Translations under genes and position numbers: made by a program
Notes under the pieces: generated by a model
The model's input: the letters and a program-made list of their open reading frames with translations, nothing else
The model's database searches: none
Told to the model about the DNA's origin: nothing
Source of the DNA: Choanephora cucurbitarum
Lineage: Eukaryota; Mucoromycota; Mucoromycetes; Mucorales; Choanephoraceae
Assembly: GCA_025331435.1 (NCBI GenBank)
Contig: JAIWNI010000009.1
Coordinates: forward strand, 1-64,000
Direction of reading: 5' to 3'
Length of the DNA stretch: 64,000 bases
Shown: piece after piece, positions 1 through 11,500 of the stretch
Numbering within the stretch: the stretch's first letter is position 1
Layout of the letters: the number at the start of each line of letters is the position of its first letter

Positions 1-1246
1 GATCAACAAGCACAGAAGGAGCGCGAAAGAGAGCGCCAACGTGAACGTGAAAGAGAAAGGGAAAGAGAGCGCGAACGTGAGCGCGAAAGAGAGAGAGAGC
101 ACCGTGAGCGTGAAAGAGAAAAGGCTGCTCAACAGGTCTCTGCACCCAAAAAGAAGGTCGAACAGCGTATCAGTACAATGACAGAAGCTCAAGTGATGGA
201 TCAATTGAGTAAAGTGTTTCTTTTTTGCATCTGTTTTATTTGATTTCTAATTTGTCAAACAAACAGGAAGTGTTGTTACTCCCGGTGATCCAAATGATAT
301 GTACAAGAAATTAAAACGTGTTGGACAAGGGTAAGTTACAAGCGAACACACAAAGAGAGAATATAACAGGCTAATGTGTGTATTCACTTTTCCTTCTTCA
401 GTGCCTCTGGATCTGTCTATGTTGCTCAATCATTAGCAACAAACACAAAGGTTGCTATCAAGCAAATGGATTTGGCTCATCAACCCCGCAAAGATTTGAT
501 TGTCACAGAAATTCTTGTGATGAAAGAATCTCAGCATCCTAACATTGTGAACTACCTCGATAGTTTCCTTGTCAGAAACTCTGATCTTTGGGTTATCATG
601 GAATACATGGAAGGTGGTGCTTTAACAGATGTGATTGATAACAACACTATGACTGAACAACAAATTGCTACTGTTTGTCACGAGGTAGGTTACCTTTATT
701 TTAAATGACCGGATCTTGTAATTTAAAATATATTTTTAGACAACAGCTGGTCTCTTGCATCTGCACTCACAAAACATCCTACACAGAGATATCAAGTCTG
801 ACAACATCTTGTTGAACGCTCAAGGCCAAGTCAAGATCAGTGATTTCGGTTTCTGTGCCAAGTTAACTGACCAACGTAACAAGCGTGCTACCATGGTAGG
901 TACTCCTTACTGGATGGCACCTGAAGTTGTAAAGCAAAAGGAATATGGTGCTAAGGTGGATATCTGGTCTCTTGGTATCATGGCTATTGAAATGATTGAA
1001 AACGAACCTCCTTATTTGGATGAAGAACCCTTGAAGGCATTGTATCTCATTGCTACTAACGGTACACCTACACTCAAGAACCCTGAAAAGCTCTCTCGTG
1101 AGCTTAAGAGCTTCTTGGCTGTCTGTTTGTGTGTAGATGTTAGATCGAGAGCAACCGCAGAAGAATTGATGAATCATGAGTTCCTTAAGAAGGCAGGTCC
1201 TTTGGAAATATTGGCACCTTTGCTTAAATTCAAATCAAAGCATTAA
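1..1246 (+). CDS. PAK/Ste20-type protein kinase, C-terminal part (5' end outside window)
   Basis: Serine/threonine kinase of the p21-activated (PAK/Ste20/Cla4) family, which acts downstream of Cdc42/Rac GTPases in polarity and morphogenesis. Exons 1-208, 267-330, 402-684 and 740-1246 join in frame (introns 58, 71 and 55 nt) into 353 visible residues. The visible N-terminus is a low-complexity Arg/Glu run. Kinase motifs in order: GQGASGSVY glycine loop, VAIKQ lysine, catalytic loop [17 protein letters not shown] metal loop, and [10 protein letters not shown], the typical PAK activation segment. The small-GTPase-binding (CRIB) domain expected upstream lies outside the window, so assignment to a named PAK is not possible. 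The gene is convergent with the next one, stops only 60 bp apart. Confidence 0.93.
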
Positions 1247-1306
1247 ACACGATCCCCCCCCCTTATATATGAAATGAAGAATTTGTAATAATATTAAAAT
1301 AATAAT

Positions 1307-2095
1307 TTAACTTTCTCTTCTTGGCCCTAATCGATCCTTTAAATGTCGAGGCATCTCTCTTTCTATTGACCTGTCTCTTCCTAATGTTCTTGTAGTCTCT
1401 CTTGAAGGAGATTGACTTCTTGTTCTAGCAGGAACTCGGTTGCCTAACCGACTAAACACATCGCGTCCATCACCACCATTTCTTGTCATACGTTCAGCTC
1501 GAGCCATTCGACCTTTTCTTTGGTTTGCTTCTCTAGGTGTCTCATTTTCAACACCATGTAACTGATAATAACGACTTTTTTCGCGAGAGCCTCTCTCTTT
1601 TACGTCTTCATCAGTTGCGATTCGGACAAACAAGTCGATCGTACGGTCCTCCTTAGTAAATGGCTTTGCTGGCAAAAGCGTCAGATGATCCAAACTGTCG
1701 GTTGGTTCCTTGAGTAATGATTGAGCTACTTCAACAGCCTGAGCATTGGATTCGAACACCAAGTTACATGAAGCATCGTTAATCCATTGTACTTTTTGAA
1801 GCAAAGGTGAGTCGACATAAGAAGTAATGTCCGATGTGGATAAGTCATCTACGCCACGTAAGAACAAGACATTAGGGCGAGGAATGCCCTCAAATTCGTA
1901 ATGATGTTCTTCCTTTTTTTCTTCTTCAAAAAGGGATTGTGCTAACCCAAGCTCGGCAGGTGTTGTGTTCAAGTCTGCTTGAAGTTCAGCATCGAGTTCA
2001 AGGTCTATTTATACCCAACGTTCCTGGTGATTTAGGACAAGCGATTTTGATAGACATGGATGAGTTTTACCTAGTTCTACTTTGTCTTCTATCAT
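1307..2095 (-). CDS. Nuclear cap-binding protein subunit 3 (NCBP3)-like
   Basis: Probable RNA-binding protein of the NCBP3 family, which in animals binds capped RNA in the nucleus. Two exons: 2095-2071 (25 nt, starting ATG) and 2004-1307, separated by a 66-nt intron (gtaaaa...tag); total 240 residues. The core has the family signature NVLFLRGVDDLST followed by WINDASCNLVFES (RRM-like fold, about residues 53-100). The C-terminal third is rich in Arg/Ser/Asp and looks disordered and nuclear. The first exon is inferred: a frame without ATG runs upstream to a TAA, and the splice joins it in phase to MIEDKVEL. The family call rests on remembered motif similarity. Confidence 0.78.
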
Positions 2096-2421
2096 ATCAA
2101 AAAAAATAGAATAAAAAAAATAGCACAAAAAAAATTAAATCAAGATAGAGCGCAATTTCATGCATTTTTACATGATTTAAACTGGCTAGACTAAATGAAG
2201 TTATCTTGTCACTCATTCGCGAAAGTTCTTTTTATGGTGCTTATAACATTACAGATATCGTTAAGAGACAAGCAAATAACAGCTCTATTCCAAAAGAGCC
2301 ATATATTACTAAGGCCTAATCATTAGTATGCGCATGGATGTTGAATACTTTGGGTGTCCTAATTTTGCGTGTCCAAAAAGATATCTGCCAAATTAGTTCT
2401 TTTACTTTAAAGTCTTTACCT

Positions 2422-2628
2422 TCACCAGACGAAACAAATTGCAAAACGAACTCTTTCTACAGTCTTTGGTCTTGTTGACCTTAATTCAAAAACATATCTC
2501 GAGTGAATGTATTCCGCTATGATGCTTCGGATATTAGCAGCGGCATTCATATCTCTTTTCCAGAACCATCTTGAACGATCAAAAACACAATAAGCTAAAA
2601 AGTAATTTGAGCATGGTTTGTTAAAACA
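2422..2628 (-). pseudogene. Fragment of a TnpB/Fanzor-type RNA-guided nuclease (RuvC-III motif)
   Basis: A 68-codon open stretch between two stops reads CFNKPC...WFWKRDMNAAANI...RP. The block W-x-R-D-x-N-A-A-x-N-I is the third RuvC catalytic motif of TnpB and its eukaryotic relatives, the Fanzor proteins, and it follows Cys residues as in the zinc finger of that family. No DPG (RuvC-I) or second acidic motif is readable in the same frame, and the upstream side is occupied by a Tc1-like relic starting at about 2695. I therefore read it as the decayed C-terminus of a Fanzor gene on the minus strand. It is too short to exclude chance fully. Confidence 0.55.
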
Positions 2629-2702
2629 CTAATGTTATTCGCTGGTCACTGGGAACATAGCTTCAACGGATAAACAGTGTTTGCCTATTATACATAGAGT
2701 GT

Positions 2703-2721
2703 GAACGGAAATAAGTTGCGG
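2703..2721. repeat. Left terminal inverted repeat of the dead Tc1-like element
   Basis: GAACGGAAATAAGTTGCGG; its exact reverse complement is at 3785-3803. Confidence 0.9.
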
Positions 2722-2757
2722 CTTTGCAACTTCGCAATTTGATCATACAACCCATGG

Positions 2758-3666
2758 TTGTTCTGTTGGTCTTCTCATCACCATTTTCTTAATAAACATA
2801 CAAAAATGGGCACTTTTACAGCTATTCCCGTATCCAAAGAAGCTAACAAGCATCTTTCCGAATATGATTATGGTAGGTTAGCCGCCGCTTTTATGTATCA
2901 AAGTAACATTGCTCAGATCGCCAGAGATCTTGACCTTCCTGAATCAACTGCACGATCAACTTATAAAAGATTTCAGCAAACAAAGACTGCTCTTCCTAAG
3001 ACTTCAAGTGGGAGGAAAAGACTTCTTTTTGAAGCGGATTTGAACGCGATTGAGACAAGCGTTCGTCATCGACCTACTGAATCAATTAGGGCTCAACATC
3101 GTCATTTTTTGGGTCCTGGCAAAAAAGGTCTCTTTGTCCACTTTTCGAGAAGCTTTGAGTCGTATGAACTTCAAATTATGCGTCGCAGCAAAGAAGCCAG
3201 CTTAATCCTCTAGTGATATAACATGGATTAATATATCAAAAAGTGTATGTCCAATGTTTGGTGAATTATTACCTTCTCTGGATTGAAAAAGAGTCTGGTA
3301 AGACCAACATTGACTACATATTGCAGGAAGACAATGCTCCATGCCATGTAGGAGCATACTCCGGGTGGTTCAAGTTGAAGATCATGACAAACACTTTTGA
3401 AAGATAGGTTATCACAAAGTCCAGACCTCAACCCTATTGAAAATGTCTGGGCTTATCTGAGAAGCCGTCTAGATCAGCGCGAGAGTGATACCAATACTCT
3501 CAGTGACTTAGAGAGGGTTTTGAAAGAAGAATGGTACAGTCTTACGCCAGAGTACCTGAACAACCTCGTTGGCAGTATGAGCAAAAGATGCCAATCAATT
3601 GTAGAAGCTAGCGTAGACCATACCAAGTATTCATTTTTTTTTTTACTTTTTTTTTTACCAAAATAA
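2758..3666 (+). pseudogene. Broken Tc1-type transposase
   Basis: Starting from the ATG at 2806 a frame gives a paired-like helix-turn-helix N-terminus (IAQIARDLDLPESTARSTYKR). The middle is shifted and interrupted. A frame near 3260-3405 contains YILQEDNAPCH, the second catalytic Asp block (normally DNAP), then hits TAG. A third frame from about 3415 has SPDLNPIENVW, the terminal catalytic Glu block. Three frames and at least one stop are needed to read it, and the part carrying the first catalytic Asp is not recognisable. It cannot make a working transposase. Confidence 0.85.
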
Positions 3667-3784
3667 ACACAGTACTTTTTTTTACATATGCTTAAAGTAT
3701 GAAGACACTATTGATAGGCAAAAGTTCGACTAATGCACAACACCCTTCATGGTGTAATGTACTCATTAAATTTAATTTTAAAAT

Positions 3785-3803
3785 CCGCAACTTATTTCCG
3801 TTC
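3785..3803. repeat. Right terminal inverted repeat of the dead Tc1-like element
   Basis: CCGCAACTTATTTCCGTTC, exact reverse complement of 2703-2721. Confidence 0.9.
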
Positions 3804-4253
3804 AGAACGTTATTAGATTAAAAACTGAGAGTCTATCTAGACTCGATCATCTTCAGTAGTACCAAAAGGATTTTTATAGCTTTCTCACTTCTCAACTGGT
3901 TGATAAACTAGTGGCCGCTATGCTGCACAGAGACACAAGAAAACATGTGTGGGTGTTATCATCTATTGGAACAATAGAATGGAGTAATCCTGCAAAATTG
4001 TTTGCATCTACACCAATGGCAGCTTGAAGGATATTATGCTCTGTCGCATTTGAGGTATATATATCATGAAGCAGTTCTTGCTACCAGAAAGGCCTTAACA
4101 ATTGGCATAACAGTTGTTGCGTTTGATATCACCATCGCAAGTCAAAACAAATTTAACCTTAGCATAACAACTTTTATGATTCACAACAGTTTTTCAAGAA
4201 ATAGATTGTTGATTTTGAATTGGTTTTGAGGTACTTTTATGCCTTTCTTTCTT

Positions 4254-4466
4254 TAAAAATACAAGACTGAAACCATTGCAATAACTAGTGCCATTGCATG
4301 CTTTGAAGCCAGTAATGGTGCCCCTTTACAATAGTTTGGGTGGGCTCTAGAAAGAAGAGCTAACAATGTCAATATTATACTTGGTTAAATCACTAGGTTT
4401 CTCATCCAACAACTCAACAATACAACTTTCTGAATGCTCGCCATCATGGAATCTCACTCCAAGACG
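4254..4466 (-). pseudogene. Coding-like fragment with one in-frame stop, unknown family
   Basis: On the minus strand a frame reads RLGVRFHDGEHSES, then VELLDEKPSDLTKYN, a TAG, and then RAHPNYCKGAPLLASKH before TAA. Composition looks like former protein rather than random AT-rich sequence. I do not recognise the family. It lies just beyond the dead Tc1 element on the same strand as the Fanzor-like fragment, so it could be another piece of the same decayed gene, but no shared motif proves this. Confidence 0.25.
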
Positions 4467-4694
4467 GTTAGTGCTAGAATTGTTGCTTTCGAGTGACAAC
4501 TTACAATGTCAAGAAAAGAGGATGCCACAGCTTAAACAGTTCAAAAGCATATTTTCCACCAAAGTAGCTTGGGAGCCTTCATTAAGACTCCGGGACACTC
4601 AACATATCTGCACTCGAAAGAGGGTCTGTGACGACTTTTTTTCTTCCTTTAATAAAAAATTCAAAAGTAAAAAGAAAGAAAAAAGTTATTTCTA

Positions 4695-4994
4695 ATGGGC
4701 AAGAGTGCAAAGTTCTACAAACGTCCCTCAAAGAAGGAGAAGGAAGGCATTGCCCTCAAGAAGCTGGTTGAGCCAACAGCTATCAGCAAAAAGAAAGCAG
4801 CAAAAGAAACAAAGACGATCTCTGTTCCAGTTGAGATGTTCAAATCGCAGAAGGCTGAACAGCAAGATAATGATATCGATATGGACTCAAAGCCAGTCGT
4901 AAAAAAGAAGCAAAAAGAAGCAGAATTACCAGATTATGTTGATCTGTTTTCTGGCAAAAAGACATATAAAAAGATTCCAGGAAAAAGAAAATAA
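4695..4994 (+). CDS. Small lysine-rich protein of unknown function
   Basis: Single-exon 99-residue protein beginning MGKSAKFYKRPSKKEKE and ending KTYKKIPGKRK. It is strongly basic at both ends with an acidic patch in the middle, a composition typical of small nucleolar or ribosome-biogenesis proteins. A long antisense-free frame, a clear ATG and the compact position before the convergent Argonaute 3' end (115 bp away) support it being real. No family is recognised; a nucleolar role is only a guess from composition. Confidence 0.6.
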   Translation: MGKSAKFYKRPSKKEKEGIALKKLVEPTAISKKKAAKETKTISVPVEMFKSQKAEQQDNDIDMDSKPVVKKKQKEAELPDYVDLFSGKKTYKKIPGKRK

Positions 4995-5109
4995 AGAGAA
5001 TTGTTATTCTTGTGACAATAAGACAGCTATTTTAGATATTTATTATAATAAAAAGCGACAAACATTCAAAGCTGAAATTAAATAAGGAAACTGTTTTGTT
5101 AAAGAGTGT

Positions 5110-7864
5110 TTACATGAAGTACATGACCTTTTGGAGTTCGGGCTTGACAACAGCGAAGGTGGCCATGGCAGCTTCGGCATCCATAGATTCGGAAGTAGCA
5201 TCGGTATCAGACCAGTTTTCACCACGACGATGGAAGCGAGCACGAGCAGCAACCAAATCGGCGTAGTAAGCAGCAGGAACAATAGAGACGGCACGGGTAG
5301 CACGACTGTAGATGTAACACAACTTGTAGGTCAATTCTTGGAGAGAATCAGAAGTGAACTTGTTCTCATCGTAAAGAACGTGGTAGTGAGTAGGTCTAGA
5401 AGTACCTTGGAGACCGGCATGAGATTGCAAGTAGAAATCGAATTCGAAGGGATGGACAATGTCGGTATCGACGACGGTACCAGGAAGACAGTTACCAGTA
5501 CGGTCAGCATCACGTTGTTCAATAGGGAAGAAACGAGCGTGGTGACGCTTTTGAACAACAACGAAAGTAAGAGTAGGCTTGTAGCTCTTATCCAAAGAAG
5601 CACAGGCAGCACGAATAGCAGCAACTTCGGAGTCCATAACTTGCTTGAATTGACCTTCAGAAACACCATCACGGTAGAAGAGAATACGTTCGGGCTTTTG
5701 ACCACAAGATTGGTAGAAGTTCTTGAGTACTTCCTTGATCATGTTAGCCAAATCAGCAATGATTTCAGTACGGTTGGCTTGAACACGAATAGCAGAAGAG
5801 TATCTGGAGGCACGAGCATCCATAGAGGCAGAAAGAGCAGCAATGGAAGGACGGTTCATGTCACCAGGGCCAGGGTGAGTAACATCAGCACCAAGGATAA
5901 TAGTGGGACGTTGAGCAATGAAAGGAATTTGAGGAGGACTCAAGAACAAGTTCATACCACCCAACTTCATGTTGACCTTAAGACAGACGTTAGCACAGTA
6001 TTGCTTCTTGGCATCAGCGACGTGCTTAGATTGGACACATTGAGTGGGGACACCAATGACAGTATCAGAGATACGCTTGATTTCAGCATAGAGGGGGACA
6101 CCAGTGTTAGGCAAGATACAGACAATCAATTGAGGGTTGGCCTTGGCAGCGTTACCAGCCTTCAACCAAGCTTCCTTCAAGGTTCTGTCAACGTTACCTT
6201 GAGGGTCAGCAGACAAGATAGGAGGTTGACGGTTGACAACGTTCAAACCGGTATCAATGAAAGTTTGACACATTTCACGGACGAACTTTTGAATAGCGGG
6301 CATGGGAACAGAACCAGCAAAGTTGACAATAGACCAAGAACCGAGGGTGGCACCTTGAGCGACCTTCTTACCTCTCAAGTTCCAAGCACCACCTTGAGGA
6401 GCGAATTCAGCTTCTTGAGAAGAGGCGTGGTATGAAATCTTAGGAGTGGGCAAGACACGAGCGTTGACAACAGCCATTTCGGGCTTGACGGCCATACCGA
6501 ATTGTTGCATGTATGGGTTGTCACGGTATTGCAAGAGACTGACACCTTGGTTGATCTTGTTGGCACGAACATTAGGCTTTTGACAAGTAAACTTGATCAT
6601 TTCAGCGGTTTGCTTTTCGTTCAACTTCTTTTGGTGACGTTGACCAGGAATGACTTCACAGACTTCCATGGGCAAGAAAATGTCCTTCTTAACAACAACA
6701 CAAGGCAAGAAGGGGAAGTTCAAGCGCTTGTTGTATTGCTTGGCGAAGTAGTTGGCAACAGTGATTTCGTTACCAGCTTCGTCCTTGAAGGTAGTCTTTT
6801 CAGCAGGAGAAGGAGTCAACTTGTTGATCTTGTACTTAAGTCTCTTTTCACCACGGTGAACAACTTGGATTCTGAGAGTCTTAAGAATCTTTTCAAGTTT
6901 GCTCATTTCACGAGGGGGGATACCGCGTCTAAGTTCATCAAGAGAACGACGACCCAAGATCTTGGCAACAACTTCAGGCAAAGGACCAGATTCATAGAAA
7001 GCAGTAGCACTGACATCGATGTTAATCATCATCTTACCTAGACTTAGACGTGAGCATATTATTACAAAAAGACGTGTTTTTTTTACTAAACTTACCAATG
7101 GTAGGACGAGCGGATTGGTAGTAACCTTGCCAGACTTCAGCACCGTTGGGCAAAGGCTTCTTGTCATTAGGAGTGAAGAAGGAACGACCAACAGTGGTGT
7201 GAACAGAGGAGGGAAGATGTCTGATAAGAACATCAAGAACCATGATAGCTGCATAAGGGTTACGTGTTAAGGAGAATTTATCAATAAAAAGAAATTAAGT
7301 TTTTATAATACAAATATACACATACCAGTGAGACAGTTAGAAGTACAGGCAGATTGACCGTTCAAGAAACGACGGAGTTCTTCCATGTTGACTTCACCAG
7401 CCTTCTTGATACGAATCTTGAAGGTACCAGAAGAACGCTTAGAACCAGCAGCACCTTCTTGAAGTTCAACCTATTATTGTTATTATTTATCAAAAAAAGT
7501 CGTCAGATCAATACATGCAAGGGCGTTTTTTTCTTTGTTTATATTTTGTTCGCTGTATTACCTCAAATTGCTTAGCTTGTTCTTCACCCAAAGGAAGAGG
7601 CTTGGGAGAGAAGACGTTCTTACGACCATCGAAGACGGCCTTGATACCGTTGAGGATACCATGACCGTTAACATCTTCAAAAGACTTCCAGATCTTACGG
7701 TATAAGAGAGCAGGAGCGGTGGGGGGATCGATGGTAACATCATAGTGGTGAATGTTTTGGGTAGGGAAAGAGGTAACTTCAAAGAAGTTGGCTCTGACGC
7801 GAACAGGTCTACCGGCCTTACCAGCACCTGGACGCTTAACAAGTTCTGTTAATTCCAAGGACAT
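5110..7864 (-). CDS. Argonaute protein, slicer type (RNA interference)
   Basis: Full-length eukaryotic Argonaute, 842 residues, the guide-binding nuclease of RNA silencing. Exons 7864-7562, 7470-7326, 7248-7096 and 7037-5110; each junction restores a conserved stretch (for example RPTIG/KMMINIDVSATAFYES). The order is N-terminal domain, PAZ, MID and PIWI. PIWI carries the complete catalytic tetrad: D585 in GADVTHPGPGD, E625 in RTEIIADL, D657 in FYRDGVSEG and D794 in AAYYADLVAARARFH, so the fourth position is Asp where human AGO2 has His. The C-terminus is MYFM, matching the buried end of AGO proteins. C-rich, biased codons in the coding strand suggest good expression. In Mucor, paralogous Agos serve distinct pathways; which one this is cannot be told from sequence alone. 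Confidence 0.97.
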
Positions 7865-8511
7865 TTATAAAAAAAAAGATTGGGTTTATGAAGAAAAAAG
7901 AGGAAAAGATAAAATCAAAAGGAATATTTAAAGGAAAAATTTTGCTTTGCGTGATGTCACCCGTTTGAGGGGATTTATTTGGAAATACTTGATTTTGATT
8001 TGTTCATTTTGGTTCGTCTATATTATGCTTATTATAACTCCACAAAGGATCCGGATAAATGCTCGATTGTTATTCATTGATTCTGATGTAGAAAAGAATG
8101 TTCGATATTTTACAAAAGAGAAGAAAAGAAAGGCTGAGGTAGGTATCCATTTTGAGTGTATCCTTAAGTTGCTCTCTGTCACGTAGCTTTTCAAAGTAGC
8201 TCAACATCTTGAGACTTATTTCACTTACAATCGCTCTAATAAACGCGTAAATAAGTGTTTATAATAAGATGGGCTCATTGCTAACTTGCTGTATTTTCAA
8301 TTTCTTTCACAAAGAAAAAAAAGGTTGTCAATCAAAGTAAAGATATGGCTATTCGCTAATTATGACCATAATGTATTTTGGTTGTACATACTATGCCATC
8401 ATGGCCATCAAACGAAGAATTAGTAAAAATGTAACCTTTCTTCTACTTTATTTGTCCGCAATTCTATTTCTGGATTGATTGTTTTATCTCTTCTATTCTT
8501 CATTTTAGCTT
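7865..8511. other. Intergenic: Argonaute promoter side and Ca2+-ATPase 3' flank
   Basis: AT-rich stretch between two minus-strand genes. An 79-codon plus-strand ORF (7947-8186) has no recognisable motif. No RNA gene or repeat was seen. Confidence 0.5.
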
Positions 8512-11500
8512 TTACATCCCTTTAACTTGAGCTGTTGCATTACTTGGAATCAACTTCAAAACAGCACCTAAAGGTAGAGAAGTTGCACCAATCAAGAGAC
8601 TTAGTCCCCACAAATGTAGATTGAGTGGAACAGTTTGAAAAGCAGTACCACCGTACTGAACGATCAGTACTTGGCCCAAGCAGCTTATGAAAATGATAAA
8701 TATAAAGAACTTGTTGGCCTTTATTCCTCTGAATACATTGATCTGATTGTCTATCCTCCTGCAGCTGATTAAACAAACACAAATTGTTATGAACCAATTA
8801 AATTAAATTAATTTTTCCATTTTTAAATACATACTTGATTTCATTAAAGATTTGGCAGAATACATAGGTGGTAAAAATCATTGTCTGCAAAGCTGCTTTG
8901 TTATTTGACAGTCCAAGTATGTCCGTATAAAGCATAGTCAAGATAACTACTAGCTGGTACAGACTTTGACCTAACACCATCCTCCACATGCATTTGTTGA
9001 TCAAAGGCGCTGTTCTTTGTTCCGGCTTTCTTCGGAGTAAGTCTGGGGATGGTGAATCAGTCGCTAATGCAAGCGCAGCAAATGTATCCATAAGAAGATT
9101 GATCCAAAGCAATTGTACTGTAGATAAAATTGATGCTTGTGTATCGCTTACAACAGATGAAACAATTGTCAAAATGACTGCTGTAACATTGATTGTAAGT
9201 TGGAATTGCAAGAATTTCTTCACAGAATCATTAACACATCTTCCCCAAGAAATAGCCTTGATTATGCTCTCAAAATTGTCATCCATCAAGATGATACTAG
9301 ATGCTTCCTTCGCCACCTCTGTACCTGAAATCCCCATACTAAACCCAACATCTGCTGCTTTAAGCGCAGGTCCATCGTTAGTTCCATCTCCGGTTACTGC
9401 GACAATTTCGCCTGTGTCACGGAGAGTCTGAACCAATAAGCGTTTGTCTTCTGGATTTGACCTAGCTAAAACTCGCAGTTTTGGTAGCACTCTGAGCCTT
9501 TGTTCTCTAGTCATGTTTCTAAAAGTGACACCATCAAGCGCTAGAGTACCATAAGAGTAAATGCCACATTGACGTGCTATGCTCTTGGCTGTCAACATAT
9601 TGTCACCTGTCACCATTCTGACACACACCCCAGCCTGCTGACAAGTGGCCACTGCGTTTGTTACACCAGGCCTTAAGGGATCTTCAATGCCGATTATACC
9701 CAATAAAGTCAACTGGCCAGTCTCCATAATATTATCTAATTCAGCATGTGTTGGCCATGTTTCAAAATCTTTATAGCAAAAGGCGAGTGTCCGCAAACAA
9801 CGCGTAGCATAACTTTGGATCACTTTCAGCATACGCTCATGATTATCGTCTGTCATCAGTCTTACAGCGACATCGTAGTTGGAGGAATCATCTGTGTAGT
9901 TCTGTGAGTATAGAGGATCATGGATTGAGACAATATGGGTACATATGTCTAACAAACGCTCCGAAGCACCCTTTAGATGCATTCGATAAATGTATCCGTT
10001 TGATTCAGGGCAAGGTATGCGAATGACAGTAGCCATGGCCTTTCTTGACGAGCTAAAAGGATAGACTGTAACAATTGGCCAGATATTTCGTAACGTTTCG
10101 AAGGGCTCTGATTTTAGATATTCTCGTGCAAAATTCCACATAGCTGTCTCTGTCTTATTTCCAACTATAGCATTAGCAGCACCTGTATTCTGAAAAACAT
10201 TCGAGTTTACAGCGAATGCTTGATTGATAAAATTGCGGATAGAATTAGGCAATTCATCTTTGACATTGTCGATGTCTATCAAGTCTGTTCTTGAAGTAGG
10301 TGGATCCCTAAGAAACCGGAAAGAGGACCCGAAAGTTCCTGCAACCACTTCCATTTTGTTTTGAGTTAAAGTGCCTGTTTTATCCGAACAGATAGTAGTA
10401 GCGTTCCCCATGGTTTCACACGAAGCCAATACTCTTACTAAGTTGTTGTCTTTTAACATCCTTTGAGTTGCATATGCCAAAGCTATTATTTGTTGTAAGC
10501 TTTCAGTCCTATTTTTTTTATGCTTGCGAGCATTCTTATTTACCTAAAGTAACAGCTAGTGGGAGCCCTTCTGGAACGGCAATGACAACCACGGTTACTG
10601 TTGTGATAAGGATTTGCGTAATATGCGATACGATATCTGATGGTACAGTAGAAAGCGAACCTCTGTAGTATTCAACTGAACTTCGAATGATCAACATTAA
10701 GAGCAAACTGCCTGCTGTCAGTAGCCCAAATTTCGCTATGCTTGTGGCCAATACATCTAGTTTGTCCTGTAATGGAGTATTTTCATCTTTTGTTCGAAGT
10801 GCCATCAATGTGCGGCCATAAAACGAATTTTCACCAACAGCAGTAACAATATATGTACAAATGCCTTCAATGACTTTTGAACCAGACAATAAAAAGGGAT
10901 TAGGGCACCCCTCACCAAGATCTGATTCGAAACTTCCTCGTTTGCACAGATGCATATCAAATTCATTCTCGAATCCATCTAGGGTAGAACTAGAAGACTT
11001 GCACTTTCGTATCTCTTGGTAGTAATGTTTCCATTCATCTTTTGCTACTGCATCAGATTCACCAGTGGCAGACGATTCATCACACTTCAAATTATGACCT
11101 TCGATGAAGATTCCATCAGCACAGATAATGTCTCCAGGTTCTAATGCGAGAACGTCGCCTACTTGAACATCGTAAACTGACACTGGGGCTTTTTGACCTG
11201 AACGTATTGCCTAAATGTAAGCATCAGATTACTTCGAATTCGAGGCTTTCACTGACTACTTGATTGTCTCTTACCAAAACCATTCTATCGTCCTTTTTGG
11301 AGTTAAGCGTTTGAAATTTTCTTTCTTTCTGATAATCATTAACACTGGTAACAATAACGACTAACACGACAGCAACAATAATGGCTACACCCTCAATCCA
11401 TTTGACTCCAGGCATTTTGTTTCCAAGAGCATCATACTCTATAGTATACACGTCTTCATATATGCCAAGTACCAAACTGATCATTGCCGAGATAGTCAGC

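Larger units (their letters stand above)
2695..3812 (+). mobile_element. Dead Tc1/mariner-like element with intact inverted repeats
   Basis: About 1.1 kb bounded by exact 19-bp inverted repeats (2703-2721 and 3785-3803) with less conserved outer bases and TA dinucleotides at the likely ends (2695-2696, 3811-3812). Inside are the head and tail of a Tc1-type transposase in broken frames. The family moves by cut-and-paste and duplicates a TA target. The exact outer ends are inferred because the outermost 8 bases differ between the two sides. The element is unrelated in end sequence to the intact Tc1 copy at 25.4 kb. Confidence 0.82.

Noticed and set aside
3397..3666. 89-codon ORF as an independent gene
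   Set aside because: It is the C-terminal part of the broken Tc1 transposase (SPDLNPIENVW).
5131..6435. 434-codon plus-strand ORF
   Set aside because: It is the exact antisense shadow of the Argonaute PIWI/MID coding region; Ser/Thr/Val-rich composition reflects the biased codons of the real gene.
6502..7041. 179-codon plus-strand ORF
   Set aside because: Antisense to the Argonaute PAZ region, no independent motif.
8540..8797. 85-codon minus-strand ORF
   Set aside because: Wrong frame over the last exon of the Ca2+-ATPase; the spliced frame gives the conserved membrane end.
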